DNA from: Phycomyces blakesleeanus NRRL 1555(-) | Taxonomy: Eukaryota; Mucoromycota; Mucoromycetes; Mucorales; Phycomycetaceae | Direction: 5' to 3' | Assembly (NCBI RefSeq): GCF_001638985.1 | Contig: NW_017265159.1 | Location: 62,001 to 126,000, forward strand | DNA: 64,000 nucleotides | Notes under the pieces: model-generated | Seen by the model: only the letters and a program-made list of their open reading frames with translations | Databases searched by the model: none | Told to the model about the DNA's origin: nothing | Shown: one piece after another, positions 13,397 through 25,260 of the stretch | How positions within the stretch are numbered: position 1 is the stretch's first letter | Layout: each line of letters opens with the position of its first letter | Position numbers and translations under genes: made by a program

Positions 13397-14742
13397 ATGT
13401 TTTCCATAGGCGTTCGTAAGTAGCATATTAAGTGATATTTAACCGTAATTTAACATTATGAGCAGGAAAAGGCAATAAGAGATTCAAACCGATATTAAGA
13501 GCACGGCCACAACGACATAATCTTACTATTGATTCATCCGAATCTACTAAAATGTCTCCAAATGAGGAAGATGATGAATCATTAGAATCATCTAATAGTA
13601 CATCATCGAATACACAAAATTTTGCCCAAAATAGAAACCAAAAATTCACAAAAAGGCCACGCTCGCAAGAAAAGACAAAAAAAAGATCTGCTGGAAATGT
13701 CATTGAAGTACCTACCAAGATCACTCAAATGGAAATAAATAATACATCAGAACATTTACCACTCTCAGACGTGTCTAATGACTTGCTTGGGAACAAGCGT
13801 GGAAAGGCTCTAGCGACACTAGCATTCGAATCCTATATGACGTCTACTACAAACATGTATAGCATGGTATACCCAGATCGTCCTGTTAATAATTCAATTA
13901 AATCGAAATACCAAAACAATTCTCGGTCACAGTTGCCGCCTTTAGCTCGGTCGCCAATAGAAACAAGAGTACCTACAATAATCATCACACCACCAACACC
14001 AACACTAACACCTTTACAAACATACTCAACACATACATGTAAAAGCCCAGTACTAAAGGGCAACGAAAGACACATCATCGATAATATTGAAAGAAATGCT
14101 TACGAAAAAGCCGTTCCCCAAAGGTTAAAAGATAGTATAGAAAAACAACTTGAAAATGCGAAAGAACTGTTTGAAAGAAAGAAGGCCAAGTGCAGTAGGG
14201 AATCATTTTACTCTAAACTATCTCCAACCCACCCTAGGTAAATCTTATAATTATTATCGGATTATGATCTAAAGTATATTTCTATAAAGTCGGATACATC
14301 AGACAGCTGTCGTTGATGAGGAGATTGTGATACTTCCCCTCGAAACTCAACACTCTTTGTATGACTCTGAATCAGAAAAAGAGTCGGGAGATGATAGCAA
14401 AGACTCTGAAGAATCCATTCCGCCGCCATATACTAGAAAACGACAGCCAAAATTACGAGAACATAAAGCCGTAAAACATTGGTCTTTCGTTGAAACCGAG
14501 ATGTTTTATATAGTAAGTTGTCACTTTTTTATTTAACAAAAAGAAAGCTGTTGTATAGTCTATGTTTGGTATAACCAAAATTCATTTAACAGATTCTTAA
14601 ACATTGTGGTCCAGACTTTTCGTACATGCGCGAGTTCCTGGAGAACAGGACATATGACCAAATCCACAAAAAGTTTTTATATGAGGAAAATTACCATCCA
14701 TGGAGGATAACCCAATGCTTTAAGGATCACTTCACTGTATAA
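13397..14742 (+). CDS. BDP1: TFIIIB subunit B'' (Bdp1), short form
   Basis: Bdp1 is the SANT-containing subunit of TFIIIB, which with Brf1 and TBP recruits RNA polymerase III to tRNA and 5S genes. I join four exons: 13397-13415, 13466-14237, 14290-14512 and 14593-14742 (387 residues). A tiny first exon gives MFSIGV and splices in phase to KGNKRFKPILRARPQRHN, resembling the basic N-terminus of Bdp1 proteins. The middle is Ser/Thr/Pro-rich with a basic helix near residues 200-240. An acidic Ser/Glu/Asp stretch precedes the SANT/Myb domain, which has W (HWSF), TEMFY, ILKHCGPDFSYM and KFLYEEN motifs and crosses the last intron. The protein ends almost directly after the SANT domain, much shorter than the roughly 600 residues of yeast Bdp1. 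No in-frame stop interrupts it. Convergent with the PFK2/FBPase2 gene. Confidence 0.78.
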
Positions 14743-15163
14743 ATTTACATAAATACATAATTAACTTCCACCTTTGTGGTGGTGAAGTAAAGTAAAGTAT
14801 TGGAATCCTTTAATGTTTTGTACCTGGGAAAATTATATTAATCCATAACTAGAATTACTGTAATTCATACGAGTGTTCTTTGAGTAATAAAAGTATAAAA
14901 AATTATGAGCATTCAATGATGGTTTTTAATTTATTTTAAAAGAACATGCTTTTATAATATTGATTCAAGGTAAAGATGTATTTATCAAGAATATTAAAGG
15001 ATTAATGTAACAAAAGCACAAATAATGTCTGTATATATGGCCAAGGAGAAATGGTTAAGAATGTTGGAGTGAAGAGTATGAAGAGTTTGTATATGTGCGT
15101 ATATACTGGGAGTCTGTGGATGATCAATGGTAACAATAATACTAAATAATTTTTTTTTAAAAA
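14743..15163. other. Intergenic, convergent 3' ends
   Basis: A 420-bp spacer between two convergent genes (BDP1 and the PFK2/FBPase2 gene). It is AT-rich with several AATAAA-like hexamers on both strands, as expected for two 3' UTRs. Nothing else was recognised. Confidence 0.5.
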
Positions 15164-17169
15164 TCAAGCAGACATTAGATCTGGCTTAATGGGTGCAGAC
15201 TTTTGGATTCGAGAAACAGACGGTTTTTTGTTGGCTGGTAATACAGGGGACAATGGGAGAATTGGTTCAGAAGCATCGGCAATTTCGCCACTCGCACCTT
15301 CATTTCTGCGGACAGCTTCGCCCTGTTCTTTTAACTTCTTTATTAAAGGTACGGATGGTTTTGGTCTGTATGTATCCACTGCCTCAACGCCCACTTCAAT
15401 AGCAAAACGATTAAAATAAGTTAGATATTCCTCTACTGAATTTGATTTTAAAGTACCTTTGTATTGCTTCTCTTCACAAGAATACGCATTTGTTTTGAGC
15501 TCAATAATTGTGTGAAGGGGTATGCGTGCATAGGGCAATTTCTCATGACTGATATTCATAAAGAAAGCATACATGCATCGAATAGTTGCCTGATGAGCGA
15601 TAATAAGAATATTCTCATGCTGTTCCAATTCCATGATTACCGGCTCTAGTCTTAATACCACATCACGATAACTCTATAATACAACCTTAGTCCAGACTTT
15701 CAATTATTCTTTAAGCTTACTTCTCCTCCACGGTAGCGGTAATTGAATTTGTCTTCATCCCGTCGGGCATAATCTTCTGGATATTTTTCCTGAGCAACAC
15801 ATCCATTAGACTTCATTACACACACACATTCCGTACAACTACTATCTACACTGGTCCTAAACCTACTGCAATTTCATCGTATGTCATTCCATCGCATACA
15901 CCCGTGTCTAATTCATCGAGCGCCTTCCATTGTTTCTTGGGGTAAGGTAGCCCAGCTGCAGTTTGGATCGTACGTTTCAGGGTCGATGTCCACACAACAA
16001 GTGGGCGGTCTCCAATATTCCTTGCAACCAAGTCAGGTAACTCTTTTGCATACTGTCGTCCTCTCTCAGATAATTCGGCATCTCCACCAATGCGGTCTTG
16101 TATATTGAATTGAGACTCTCCGTGCTACACAATTGACACGTTTAGTCGTCATTCATTAATGAGTCATTATGAAGGAATTGTCTTTTACCCGACTGAACCA
16201 TATACGCTTTGGACGAGTCTGAAGATTAATTAGATAATATACTATCCGACTCTCGAGATAGTCCTGGACCAGATTGATAATGTATTGGCTTCCTGAATTC
16301 ACCAACTTTACATAAGAATAATTATCCTCGGTAATAGTCTCGTAGGATCCAACATAATTCTTGATACGCGTCTCATAGTCCTTGCTTGCTTTGATTGGAT
16401 CCATATTTTTATAATCTGGTGAATGCGTCTGGACATCCAGCATATTGGCGCCAATCATATCCTCAACCTCACAAATTGATTCAATAAAAAGGGGCTGAAT
16501 ATTGTTGCGTGTAAGTTGTTCATTAAGCCATGCCCTTGTTTCTTTTGTACTATTGGTAGCATCAAAAATAGCCACGGTTCCTTTTTCTCGATCAAACCAG
16601 CTAAGCATGGCCTCAAGTGCTGCTGTGGCAGCCTCGCGGCGTTGTTTGAGTCCGGTACTGTTGTGTATGTCAAAGAAAGAGGCCGGTTGACCAGAACCAA
16701 CCAACTTTCGTCTATAGTTTGCTACGCTGAATGACTCTGTCTTTATACCGAGCCAGGTCAAATATCTACAGACTATGTATTCATACATACATAATTTAGG
16801 GAGTGAAAGTGTTAATGGTCGATCCCGCATAATGTTTTTCGGTTTTATAGTTATGATTGGTACCTTTTTGAGCAATATATGTTTTGCCGCGTGCAGGCAA
16901 ACCAACCATCTAATCTCACATTAGATTTCAGCAATAAGTGCTTTCACTCTTTTTGATTTAAAGAGTTTTTCGGGGAAGTCTGTCTCAGACATTGGAATAG
17001 CTTTGTTCCGTAGGCTTACCACACATGCGATTCTTAAATCTGTAATGTATGAAATGAGCAACTAATCATAATAATCGTGCGTTTTTCTTTGAAATATAAA
17101 TTTGTACTGTTTAGAGTTGAATTGATTTAAAGAAGGAAGTTTGAATATAAAAGGCTTACTTGTTGACAT
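15164..17169 (-). CDS. 6-phosphofructo-2-kinase / fructose-2,6-bisphosphatase
   Basis: A bifunctional enzyme that makes and breaks fructose 2,6-bisphosphate, the activator of phosphofructokinase and inhibitor of fructose-1,6-bisphosphatase. Seven exons join to 498 residues: 17160-17169, 17020-17039, 16864-16909, 16189-16772, 15867-16124, 15721-15789 and 15164-15673. The first two are only 10 and 20 nt; together they read MSTNLRIACV directly into MVGLPARGKTYIAQK, the kinase P-loop (GLPARGKT, residues 13-20). The kinase domain continues with SVANYRRK, FDATNSTKE and SICEVEDMI. The phosphatase domain has the RHGES motif (His221), the acid residue in LDELDTG (Glu291) and AHQAT (His356), so both active sites look intact, unlike yeast Pfk26, which lacks the phosphatase His. 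The N-terminus is very short, lacking the long regulatory extension of many fungal forms. The tail is basic and Ser/Pro-rich. Confidence 0.93.
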
Positions 17170-17570
17170 TCTTCTCGGGAATCAAGAGGGAACAAGAGCT
17201 TGCCTTTTTCTTTCTTTCGTTCCTTCGTTCGTTCTTTTTCTTTTTCTAGCCTGTGGTTGACGGGATAATTATATTCACATAACCCCGATATTACTGAGTA
17301 TTAAAATATACGATGGAATGCAAGAAATTCAGTCATTTCAGGAAGTAAAATTACGGTTTTTTAATTTCATGTTGTGCAAAAAATGTCGTATCCAGCAATG
17401 ATGTCACTTGACCCTAATATAAAGTCATGTTCACATTTGTTTATTTTTACCTCATAGCCCATAGCCCATAATTAAAATCTTGGCAATTTGTTTTCTATAA
17501 GCTAGAGAGAGTTATTTGTTACCCTTACCAATCTACAGTTTTCTTTTACAGACATTCAAAATGACTATCC

Positions 17571-18815
17571 ATTTTTTATTTATTTATGAATATGAATTGG
17601 TTCCAATGAATCTTACTATTTATGAAGACTTATTTCCATCCGAAACAATAAGTTCTTGTGCTTATTTTCTAATGAATAAGCATCCATAATGGCCTACTCG
17701 TGTAATGGATCCAGCTGCATATGAATGGAATAATGAAAATATGAATATATTTTTATATAATAAACCGATATACATTTTATTCTGACATGAAAAGTAGATT
17801 TATTTAATTATTTTTTAACAAGTGTTCAAGCGCTTCTGTTGCTGCAAAACAGTTAGGTGCTTATATCTGAGCTGTTCAGAGATGTGTCAAACTTTGTTAT
17901 CTAGATCCCGAGAGCATTCTCAATATATATATTAGACAAATATTGTATTCTAAAAGAAAAAGATTATCAATCTCTTTTAATAACATTAATGAGAACTCTA
18001 CTGCTGCTTTAATTGAATTCTCAGAAAATTATTATATACTTGTGATTCTTGAAGTTTCTCATCGTATTATTTACAAGTTCATTATAACTCCATAAAATAT
18101 GTCCATCAAACACGCACAATTTCAACCTGTGGAAAGGAATTATAAGAAGAAAAATAAACAACAGTGCGATTGGGTCCAAAAGTGGCAGCTGATCGACATG
18201 GATTTTACAGCAGAGCGTGTGTTTCTTGGTGAACTAGCCTTCCATAATCGCTTGAAACGAGACATATTTTGGTCAAAGGAGAAAATTAATGTAGTGTTTA
18301 CAGGGCATACAGCTAAGACGAATGCAACATCGATTCTAGGCTCAATATCGGTCATTGCATTAATAAATGTTAGTTTAAGAGTTTCAAAATGTAGCAACAA
18401 GAGGAAGCATAGGCGTGCAACTGATGGCCATAGCACAGGAACAGAAACAGTAGCGGGGCAATATTTGAGTTTTTTAAAGAATATTATAGATAAAATAAAT
18501 AAGTATCATGGGATGAAGGGCCATTATCTTGTTATAGATAATGCTCCTACCCATCGCTCAACGGATATAAGGAGATATATTCACTCTCAATGCTATCAAT
18601 ATGTTTATCTTTCTCTATATTCTCCGGAACTGGATCCAATTGAGCAATAGTGGTTAGTTGTCAAAAGTAAAGCTAAGAAAAATAAGTCTCTAGAAATATA
18701 ATCCCTGATCTGTAGAATCAGTGAGAGATGCGGTATATCTTTAAGCGATCCCAGAGGGCTTGCTTCTCATTCTACTAAGTATTTTGGCAAATGTCTCGAT
18801 AAAGAAAGACTATAA
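17571..18815 (+). pseudogene. Decayed Tc1/mariner-like (IS630-type) DDE transposase
   Basis: One reading frame can be followed from about 17571 to 18815, broken by several in-frame stops: after MNKHP, after KQLGAY, before MSIKHAQFQP and inside PIEQ*W. In order it has an HTH-like part (AASVAAKQLG-like at about 17.83 kb), a linker, the MSIKHAQFQPVERN block (18099), a FLGELAFH segment in which the first catalytic Asp of the usual FxDE motif is Gly, then YLVIDNAPTHRS with the second Asp, and SPELDPIEQ with the third acid. The block order matches Tc1/mariner elements that I associate with Mucorales genomes. The copy is dead because of the stops and the lost Asp. I did not find convincing terminal inverted repeats around it. 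Confidence 0.85.
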
Positions 18816-20697
18816 TTATATTTAAAAAAAACGAAGGACAACAGATGACTGATAGATGGTTACCATTAACAATTTTTCTCTTTGTTAAGACATTTTGGAA
18901 AAATGTAAGACTTAAAAAGCTATTGCAAAGAGTTGACTTTGAGTCATTTTGATAAATAGGATGACCATGGCCACATGTAAAGGTCATTAGTGCTCTATTG
19001 GACCTGGCTATTAATGGAGCAAATATTGGGATGTGTACCCGATTAAAGAATCAAATGCTTTTACAATATTCTTTGCCATAGTTGAGTTGGTCACAATCAA
19101 GGAGTGTAATGTGTGAGAAGCCGTATACTTGGTTTATCAAATATGAAAATAAAGATAATGACTTTTGTCACACCATTTAAGATGGATTCAGGCGAAGATT
19201 TTGCTCTTGATTTTTTTATATTGGTTTTTCGAAAATGAAAATGAGCTTCCAAACCGCGAATATTTATAATATAAAGTATCATATAAGACTTGATTAGCCC
19301 ATAATTTCTTATACTCTTAATTTTATAAACTGGCTAAGCTATAAGGCTTGAAATATGGGATGATATACATATATATGTATATATTGCATTTATCTGTTGA
19401 CTTTACTGTAAAGCACTAAACGATTGGATTTATATAACTGAAAGAGAATTTTGTTGATGTTACATTAAAAAATTGGAAAGAGAAAAGTTTTTTTTTAAAA
19501 AAAACTGAATGGTCTATTCTACGAAATGTTGTATCACCATTAATACCTTTACCATTATCACGCTAGGAAGAAAAGGTTGTTCATCCATAACGCAGACCCA
19601 ATATACTCTTCAAATGACATATATAGTGAAACTCACGATACGTTATTGTGTGTGTTTTGAAATAAACATGTCAACATATTTCAAAATGGTCAGGATAGTG
19701 TTCGTCTTCGACAGCGGCTAACACAAAGACAACTAAGATAGGACTATACTCCACCCTAGACAACTTTAAGTGAATTTTACTAGAGGCTGTTTGGGGATGT
19801 CTTCCAAACAGGATATAGAGCATTTCTCATCGTTTATGAGGTTTTCGGTTTTTTGAAAGATAAAGGATCCGGTAAGCAGGTGTCTCTATGGAGCCTCCCA
19901 CAAGACAGTACGACTTTCGCGAGGAATTCTAAACTTTCAAGATTGAATTCACGTTTTTCGAGGAAGATTCGGTATGCATGGGTGGCGGAATACAGGCATG
20001 AAGATCCAATTTTGTAGCCTTATATAAAGATGTTCTGCCTATAATTATGGCTCTTATGAGAAATGAGAAGTCTATAGAAATAAATATATATTTTGAAATA
20101 AGCTTATAAAGAAGTAAGCTTTATCTTACTATGAAATGTTTCTTTATCTATTTAGTTATCTTATATTGAAAATAACTAGTAGCTTTATGTTACTCTCTGG
20201 AGAATCAAATACGTTATTACTATTTTATGATAAAAAAAACGTACTTTTGATTTAACTAATTATATACATTATTATTCGTGTACCTGGTAAGAGAAGAATA
20301 CACTAACATCTAATAAGTGAAAAGCGCACATTTAAATATCTTTAACAACATTGGTCCCGAATTAAAAAGCACATAGAATGCTATAATTTATCTAACGTTT
20401 ATAAAACACTTAGTATTGTGAGGTTAAGTCCCCTATGTTCAATTTGTGCCTAAGCTTTACATGTAGAGTCACATCTAGTCTGGCTTTATAGTCATTTTTG
20501 ACTAGAAGCTGGTTAGATACTTTGCAAAACAGTCGATGAATTAGCTTCAAATATTGAGTCTAATTGGTGTGATTTTTCTTGGTAATTTAACCTCACACAA
20601 TGTCCAAAATCATTTACAAAAAAGTTGATGGCGTTTTCAAAAGTTTGGTAAGTCAAGAGCAGAAGAACTGTATAGATAATATAATTTATTTCTAGGT
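18816..20697. other. Intergenic region after the dead transposase
   Basis: About 1.9 kb between the transposase relic and the 3' end of the Nma111 gene. It is AT-rich with short runs of T and A. Small ORFs on both strands have no recognisable motifs. A stretch near 19.7-20.0 kb is less AT-rich, and could belong to an old insertion, but no family can be named. The right end serves as the 3' UTR of the minus-strand protease. Confidence 0.45.
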
Positions 20698-23600
20698 CTA
20701 AAGTGAGTGTTGGTACACCCAACCAAAGGGACTGTTTGTGTCTTTTTGTATTTGCCATGTGGGCCAATAATGATGGTCTAACCGGAGCGCAACTAAATGG
20801 GTCCCATTGTTTCGGGACACGTATTTGACATGAACATGGCTCTCCGCCTTTTCTGTCACGCTTTTTTGGGAAGCATCCGGAGAAGACAACAGCCAGGAAG
20901 CATCTTTTGTGAGAGAGTCTGAAGTGAGCTCAATAGGAGCAGATTCGATCTTTTTAGAACGGTTTCCAAGTTTGACGGCGTCAAAAAATTCGTCAAGTGT
21001 GTGAACTGGTCGTTGATTAATTTCTGTAATCCATATCCCTGGCCGGAGCGACATCTGGGCAGGGGAGCCAAATAAGCAGCATGAAACATAAAGTCCTTTG
21101 GGAACTTCTTTTTGCATCTGCTCTTTAGCGGCCATGTATGCGTCCTGGACCAGCATTCCCTGCCATCCAATAACACGAGTAGTTTCTTGACCATTAAAGT
21201 ATGTAGTAGGAACCACAATCTCAAGCTCATGGCCATTCCTGAATATCGTCTAATTACACAGAATAAATATTATAAGACACGGCATACTATTGTCAGTTTA
21301 CCATTTTTAACTCTTCTTCTTGAGAGAACCGGGCTAGGTCTGATACATTCATCATCATCACACCATTTATCAAGAGAACGATATCTCCCGCACTCAAGAG
21401 ACCTGCGCATGGGCTACTAGCATCTGTAATACCAGTAATATATAACACATGGGACTGGTTTTCAGTCTCCTGGTAACGATCCAACCAATGTTCAGGTAAC
21501 CCCAGAAGTCGCGCATTGGCCAGTTGCATTGTCCACAATTCGGCATCCAGTCCACGCACACCCGGCACTTCCCCTGCCCGTATAGCATCCAGAATAGGTA
21601 ATATCAGGTGGGCTGACAGTCCTCCCATCTCACCCCCTTGGTTACCGCGTTCATCTTCATTAGAGAAGCTCATCCAACTAGCCTGGACTTTTCCGTCTTC
21701 GTCCGCCAAAACTCCACCCTGACCATTTAGACTGCCCTCACTAGTCTTGTATGCCTCAACATTCATTGCTCTCCATCGTGGAGGAGAGGTTTCCTTGGTG
21801 CGGATAGGTTTAAGCATTGACACGGTGGCCTTTTTGATGACAGGAAGATTATCGCCTATGAATAAAATTAATATGCTTAAAGTTCATTATACTGAAGTTG
21901 GAAATTTACCACCAAGACCAACATAATTGACACGATCTCCGGGTTTAAGGACTTTGTCACTAAACATTGCTACATGGACTTCAATTCCTGAACTCTCCAG
22001 ACGATCCCAATCAAATGTGAGGACCGCATAGTTATAAAATGGATGAAGGAAGAGCAAGCGAGCTGACATAGTGATAGCATTACCAAACGTGAGAGATATA
22101 GCTGAAATACCAACTGGAATAGTATCACGATCACACACAACCAATGGAGGATCCATAGAAACAATCAAACCTGCGCCGTAAGAATGTGAGTTCTTGAGTC
22201 CATCAATAATATAAGGAGGGTGTGCATCAACTGCCACTAGACTCTTAGCTAAGCGTTGGAATGGATCTGTTTTTACAGAAAATAATCGTCTTGGTACTTT
22301 TAAAAGCGGTGTGATTATGGGAGGCTCCCCAAGGTTTTTATAGTCCCACAAGCCAGTAGTATCTAATAAACATCAAATCAATAACTCTGTTAATAAACAT
22401 TGAGATGCTTAAACCCATAACAGACTAAACGAAAGCCAATAAAAAAACCATCAACTTACCATTACGAATAGCCATCCTAAACTTGTGCCAGGTATGGTCC
22501 ACATGCAAAATCATCACCTTGTCTTTGAGGGCTCTAGAGAGCGAATAGTACCGGATAGGAACCCGTTCTCCTTGTGGAATTTCCTTTGAAATCTTTATAA
22601 AGTCATCGAGATTCCGGACTACTTGGTTGTTAAGTCCAATTATAACCGATTTTCTTAGAGCCAAAGCAGTACCCAGTATGTACCCCGCTGCAGCCACATA
22701 AACTCCTGGCTTGTCGAGAGATAGTCCGTAAGAGCGTGCCATTTGGTACGATAAGTCATTTAATATTCCCCCACCAAATTCAATGAAACGGTTTGGAGTG
22801 ATGGCGTGAAGATCTTGAACAGTGACTTTTACTTGGTGAAGTACACCTTGGCCACGCGACACCACGAGTTCAATGGTATTGTGGACTGAATTATCTAACA
22901 AGTCGGCTAAATCCAAGAAATGGGTCACGATTCGGCCATTGCCTGTCAGCAGAATATCACCAGATGCAAGGTGACCGTCAGCGGGACCAAGAGGCAAGAC
23001 GGATTTGACGACCAAGAGTCCTTGGATGCTTTCCTGGTTGTATAGCCGTAAACGTGCTTCAATGTGAAGACTGAGGCCCAATTGAGAAAGCTCGTCATAG
23101 GATCTGTACTCGAATTCTGCTTGGATTGTACCCCGTGAGACATGTTGACTATTTTGGATACACTCTAGTGCTCTTTTAACTCTGTTGAGAGGAAGATAGT
23201 AGCTTGAAGACGAATTGGTAGCACCACCTGCGTTTAGGGCAATAGCACGTCCGTAAACATCCAGCACAGGACTACCACTTGAACCTGCACTGGTACTTGA
23301 TGCGGCTTGCATATAAAAGGTATCAAAATCATTGTATTCTCCGATTCCATAGTTGGGTGTTTCTCTATCAAGACGAGCCAATGTTCCTGCCAAAATACTC
23401 AGTTTTTCACCTGCATCATTGCTAATGGGGTTATAAGCAGCTGTTTGGTTAATGAAGTGATATCCAACTTTTATTCATCTTAGAAGCACTGACCCCACTA
23501 CACGGATCTCTTGCCCAACTCTAGCACCTTCAGGGCAGAGTGGTATTCCGGGAATCGTAAGGAAACGAACGTGCGTAGGATCATACTTGAGGAACCCAAA

Positions 23601-24008
23601 GTCATGCACAGGATCACGATATATAGGTACCAGTTCAATCTCTTCATAATTACATAGAACGGCCTGAGCAACAATAGGAGACACAGAAACTACATGACGA
23701 TTAGATAGAATGATGCCACGAACTGGATCGACCACAAATCCTGTGGCAGTGAACGCACCGGGTGTCTCTGTATCGAGACATCTTACACGAGTGGCTTTTA
23801 TTGATATAATGCTCTTGATACATTTCTCTAGTGTTGTTTCCCAAGTCTCTTGCGGAAGTGTATCTTGTTTGCTGCTTATTTGAGCTTGGATATCTTTACC
23901 AGGTTCCGTTTTTGAGCGTATACGCGGTGTGTAGTGTGTTTGGAAGTCATGGACAGTTAAAGACGGCATTATTACTACAGGTGCATTTTGTTGAATAGTG
24001 TTTGCCAT
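20698..24008 (-). CDS. NMA111: Pro-apoptotic HtrA-type serine protease Nma111
   Basis: A nuclear HtrA-family serine protease with tandem PDZ domains; the yeast protein cleaves Bir1 and promotes apoptosis-like death. Five exons join to 1,011 residues, close to the 997 of yeast Nma111: 23494-24008, 22460-23421, 21910-22362, 21302-21855 and 20698-21249. The catalytic triad is visible: His105 in LSNRHVV, Asp136 in PVHDFGFLKYD and Ser220 in AGSSGSPVLD. PDZ domains follow (HLASGDILLTGNG and GLLSAGDIVLLINGV), with a degenerate protease-like repeat between them (VDAHPPY, SMDPPLVVCDRD), which is the double layout of this family. The start at 24008 (MANTIQQ) is preferred to an upstream in-frame Met, which would add a hydrophobic leader not expected for a nuclear protein. 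Confidence 0.95.
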
Positions 24009-24505
24009 GATTACAAGTTGATATTGTGTATGTAGTTGTGTAAATGTGTATATGACAAAGTGAAGAAAGAAGAGAGTCAAGAATTTTACTTTGCTTTATG
24101 TTTGTGTTTATTTTTTTAAAAAAAAATTAAAGCATAAGACGTGAGATAAATTGAACAGTAAGATGACAGGCTTATGACATCTAAACTCCACTTCATCCCC
24201 TTTGAATTACATTCCTTTACCCTTGACTCAATCAATCCCCTTTCCTTACTCGTATATACTTTATACATATTCCTCTATTTATTCATTACAATTATTATAT
24301 ATGACACCACACATACACACGTATATATGTATGTGCATGTATGTATAGAAATAAAGCTAGATTTTCGTAAAGTGATAAAAGTGAAGTGAAGATAATGCGG
24401 AATTAACTTAAATATCAATAATGGAAAATGGCAAGGTTACGCATGCGGTCAGTATATCGTAATGAATAACGACAAAACAAGGGAGGATTTTTTCCTTGGT
24501 TTTTT
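24009..24505. other. Nma111 upstream region
   Basis: About 500 bp of AT-rich DNA that should hold the Nma111 promoter on its left and the 3' UTR of the next minus-strand gene on its right. It has an ACACAC/TATATA-rich stretch at about 24.30-24.35 kb. No gene or clear operator was seen. Confidence 0.4.
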
Positions 24506-25123
24506 TTAGGCGATCAATTTCTGAGGATCAATCCCAAATCGTTCACAAATTCCGACTACTACGCGCCAAAGGTTCCAGTAACCATACAGGAGTGCGATTT
24601 GATAAACTTCTTGGGCCACCGCATGAAGGCTTGCAGACGCAGCTGGATCTGGCCACTGCTGACACAGTTGCTGAATATATACAGGGTATCCCATCAATTG
24701 TTCTTGTGACAATTTGGGTCCAAAATTGGCTGCTTGAGGACTAAAGCTTGGTAGTGGGTACGGGAGGCATGCAGTAGGTTCGACAATCTGAAGGACAAGC
24801 TTGCTTGCATTACTTGAGCTCAAGACACCAACTAGTCCATCTTGGAGAATGATCATTGCCCACAAACGTTGTTGAGATTGTGCATTAAGCGAAGAGGATA
24901 TTAAACTAAATAACTCTTGATCAGCCCGGGTGGCATCTGGAGGGATCCCAAGAATGTGTTTTGCTACGGTGGGATATGATGTCGGCGGTTTGCTCACAAA
25001 GCAGGCGATCGAAAGGGTGTTACCAAGAGTCCATGGGAATGGATTTGCAGGTGTGACATTAGAGCGTACAGATGCCTCGATTGCAACTGGCACAGATATA
25101 TAACCAAGAGCAAGTGTAAGCAT
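24506..25123 (-). CDS. Unrecognised 205-residue protein
   Basis: A single-exon ORF of 205 residues that I do not recognise. It is less AT-rich than its surroundings and has balanced amino-acid use, which supports real coding. It begins MLTLALGYISVPVAIEAS, with an Ala/Val-rich N-terminal part (no clear signal peptide or membrane helix). A central RLWAMIILQDGLVGVLSSS stretch looks like beta strands and could belong to a longin/roadblock-like or other small alpha/beta fold. A Trp/Tyr-rich helical C-terminus follows (VYQIALLYGYWNLWRVVVG). It is divergent from the phosphatase inhibitor 2 gene, only 137 bp away, so the two probably share a promoter. No function is proposed. Confidence 0.65.
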   Translation of the reverse strand: MLTLALGYISVPVAIEASVRSNVTPANPFPWTLGNTLSIACFVSKPPTSYPTVAKHILGIPPDATRADQELFSLISSSLNAQSQQRLWAMIILQDGLVGVLSSSNASKLVLQIVEPTACLPYPLPSFSPQAANFGPKLSQEQLMGYPVYIQQLCQQWPDPAASASLHAVAQEVYQIALLYGYWNLWRVVVGICERFGIDPQKLIA

Positions 25124-25170
25124 GTCAAAAAGTGGAATAAACTAACCAAGAAGTGGAGCAAAGGATTTAC

Positions 25171-25178
25171 TGACGTCA
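25171..25178. promoter_or_regulatory. CRE-like palindrome TGACGTCA in a divergent promoter
   Basis: A perfect 8-bp TGACGTCA palindrome lies in the 137-bp gap between two divergent genes (the 205-residue protein and phosphatase inhibitor 2). TGACGTCA is the classic binding site of CREB/ATF-type bZIP factors, and fungi have such factors (Sko1/Atf1 types). Binding here is inferred from the motif and its position only. Confidence 0.5.
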
Positions 25179-25260
25179 CATTATGCAGTAGCGAGTAAAT
25201 GACTCTAATTTTTTTCTCTTTCCTTGAAGTTCTTTGTTCTATTCTATCTTCACTATCGTC

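Noticed and set aside
24009..24080. Upstream Met of Nma111 (hydrophobic leader)
   Set aside because: It would add an unusual hydrophobic segment to a family that is nuclear and starts near MANTIQQ; the downstream Met is simpler.
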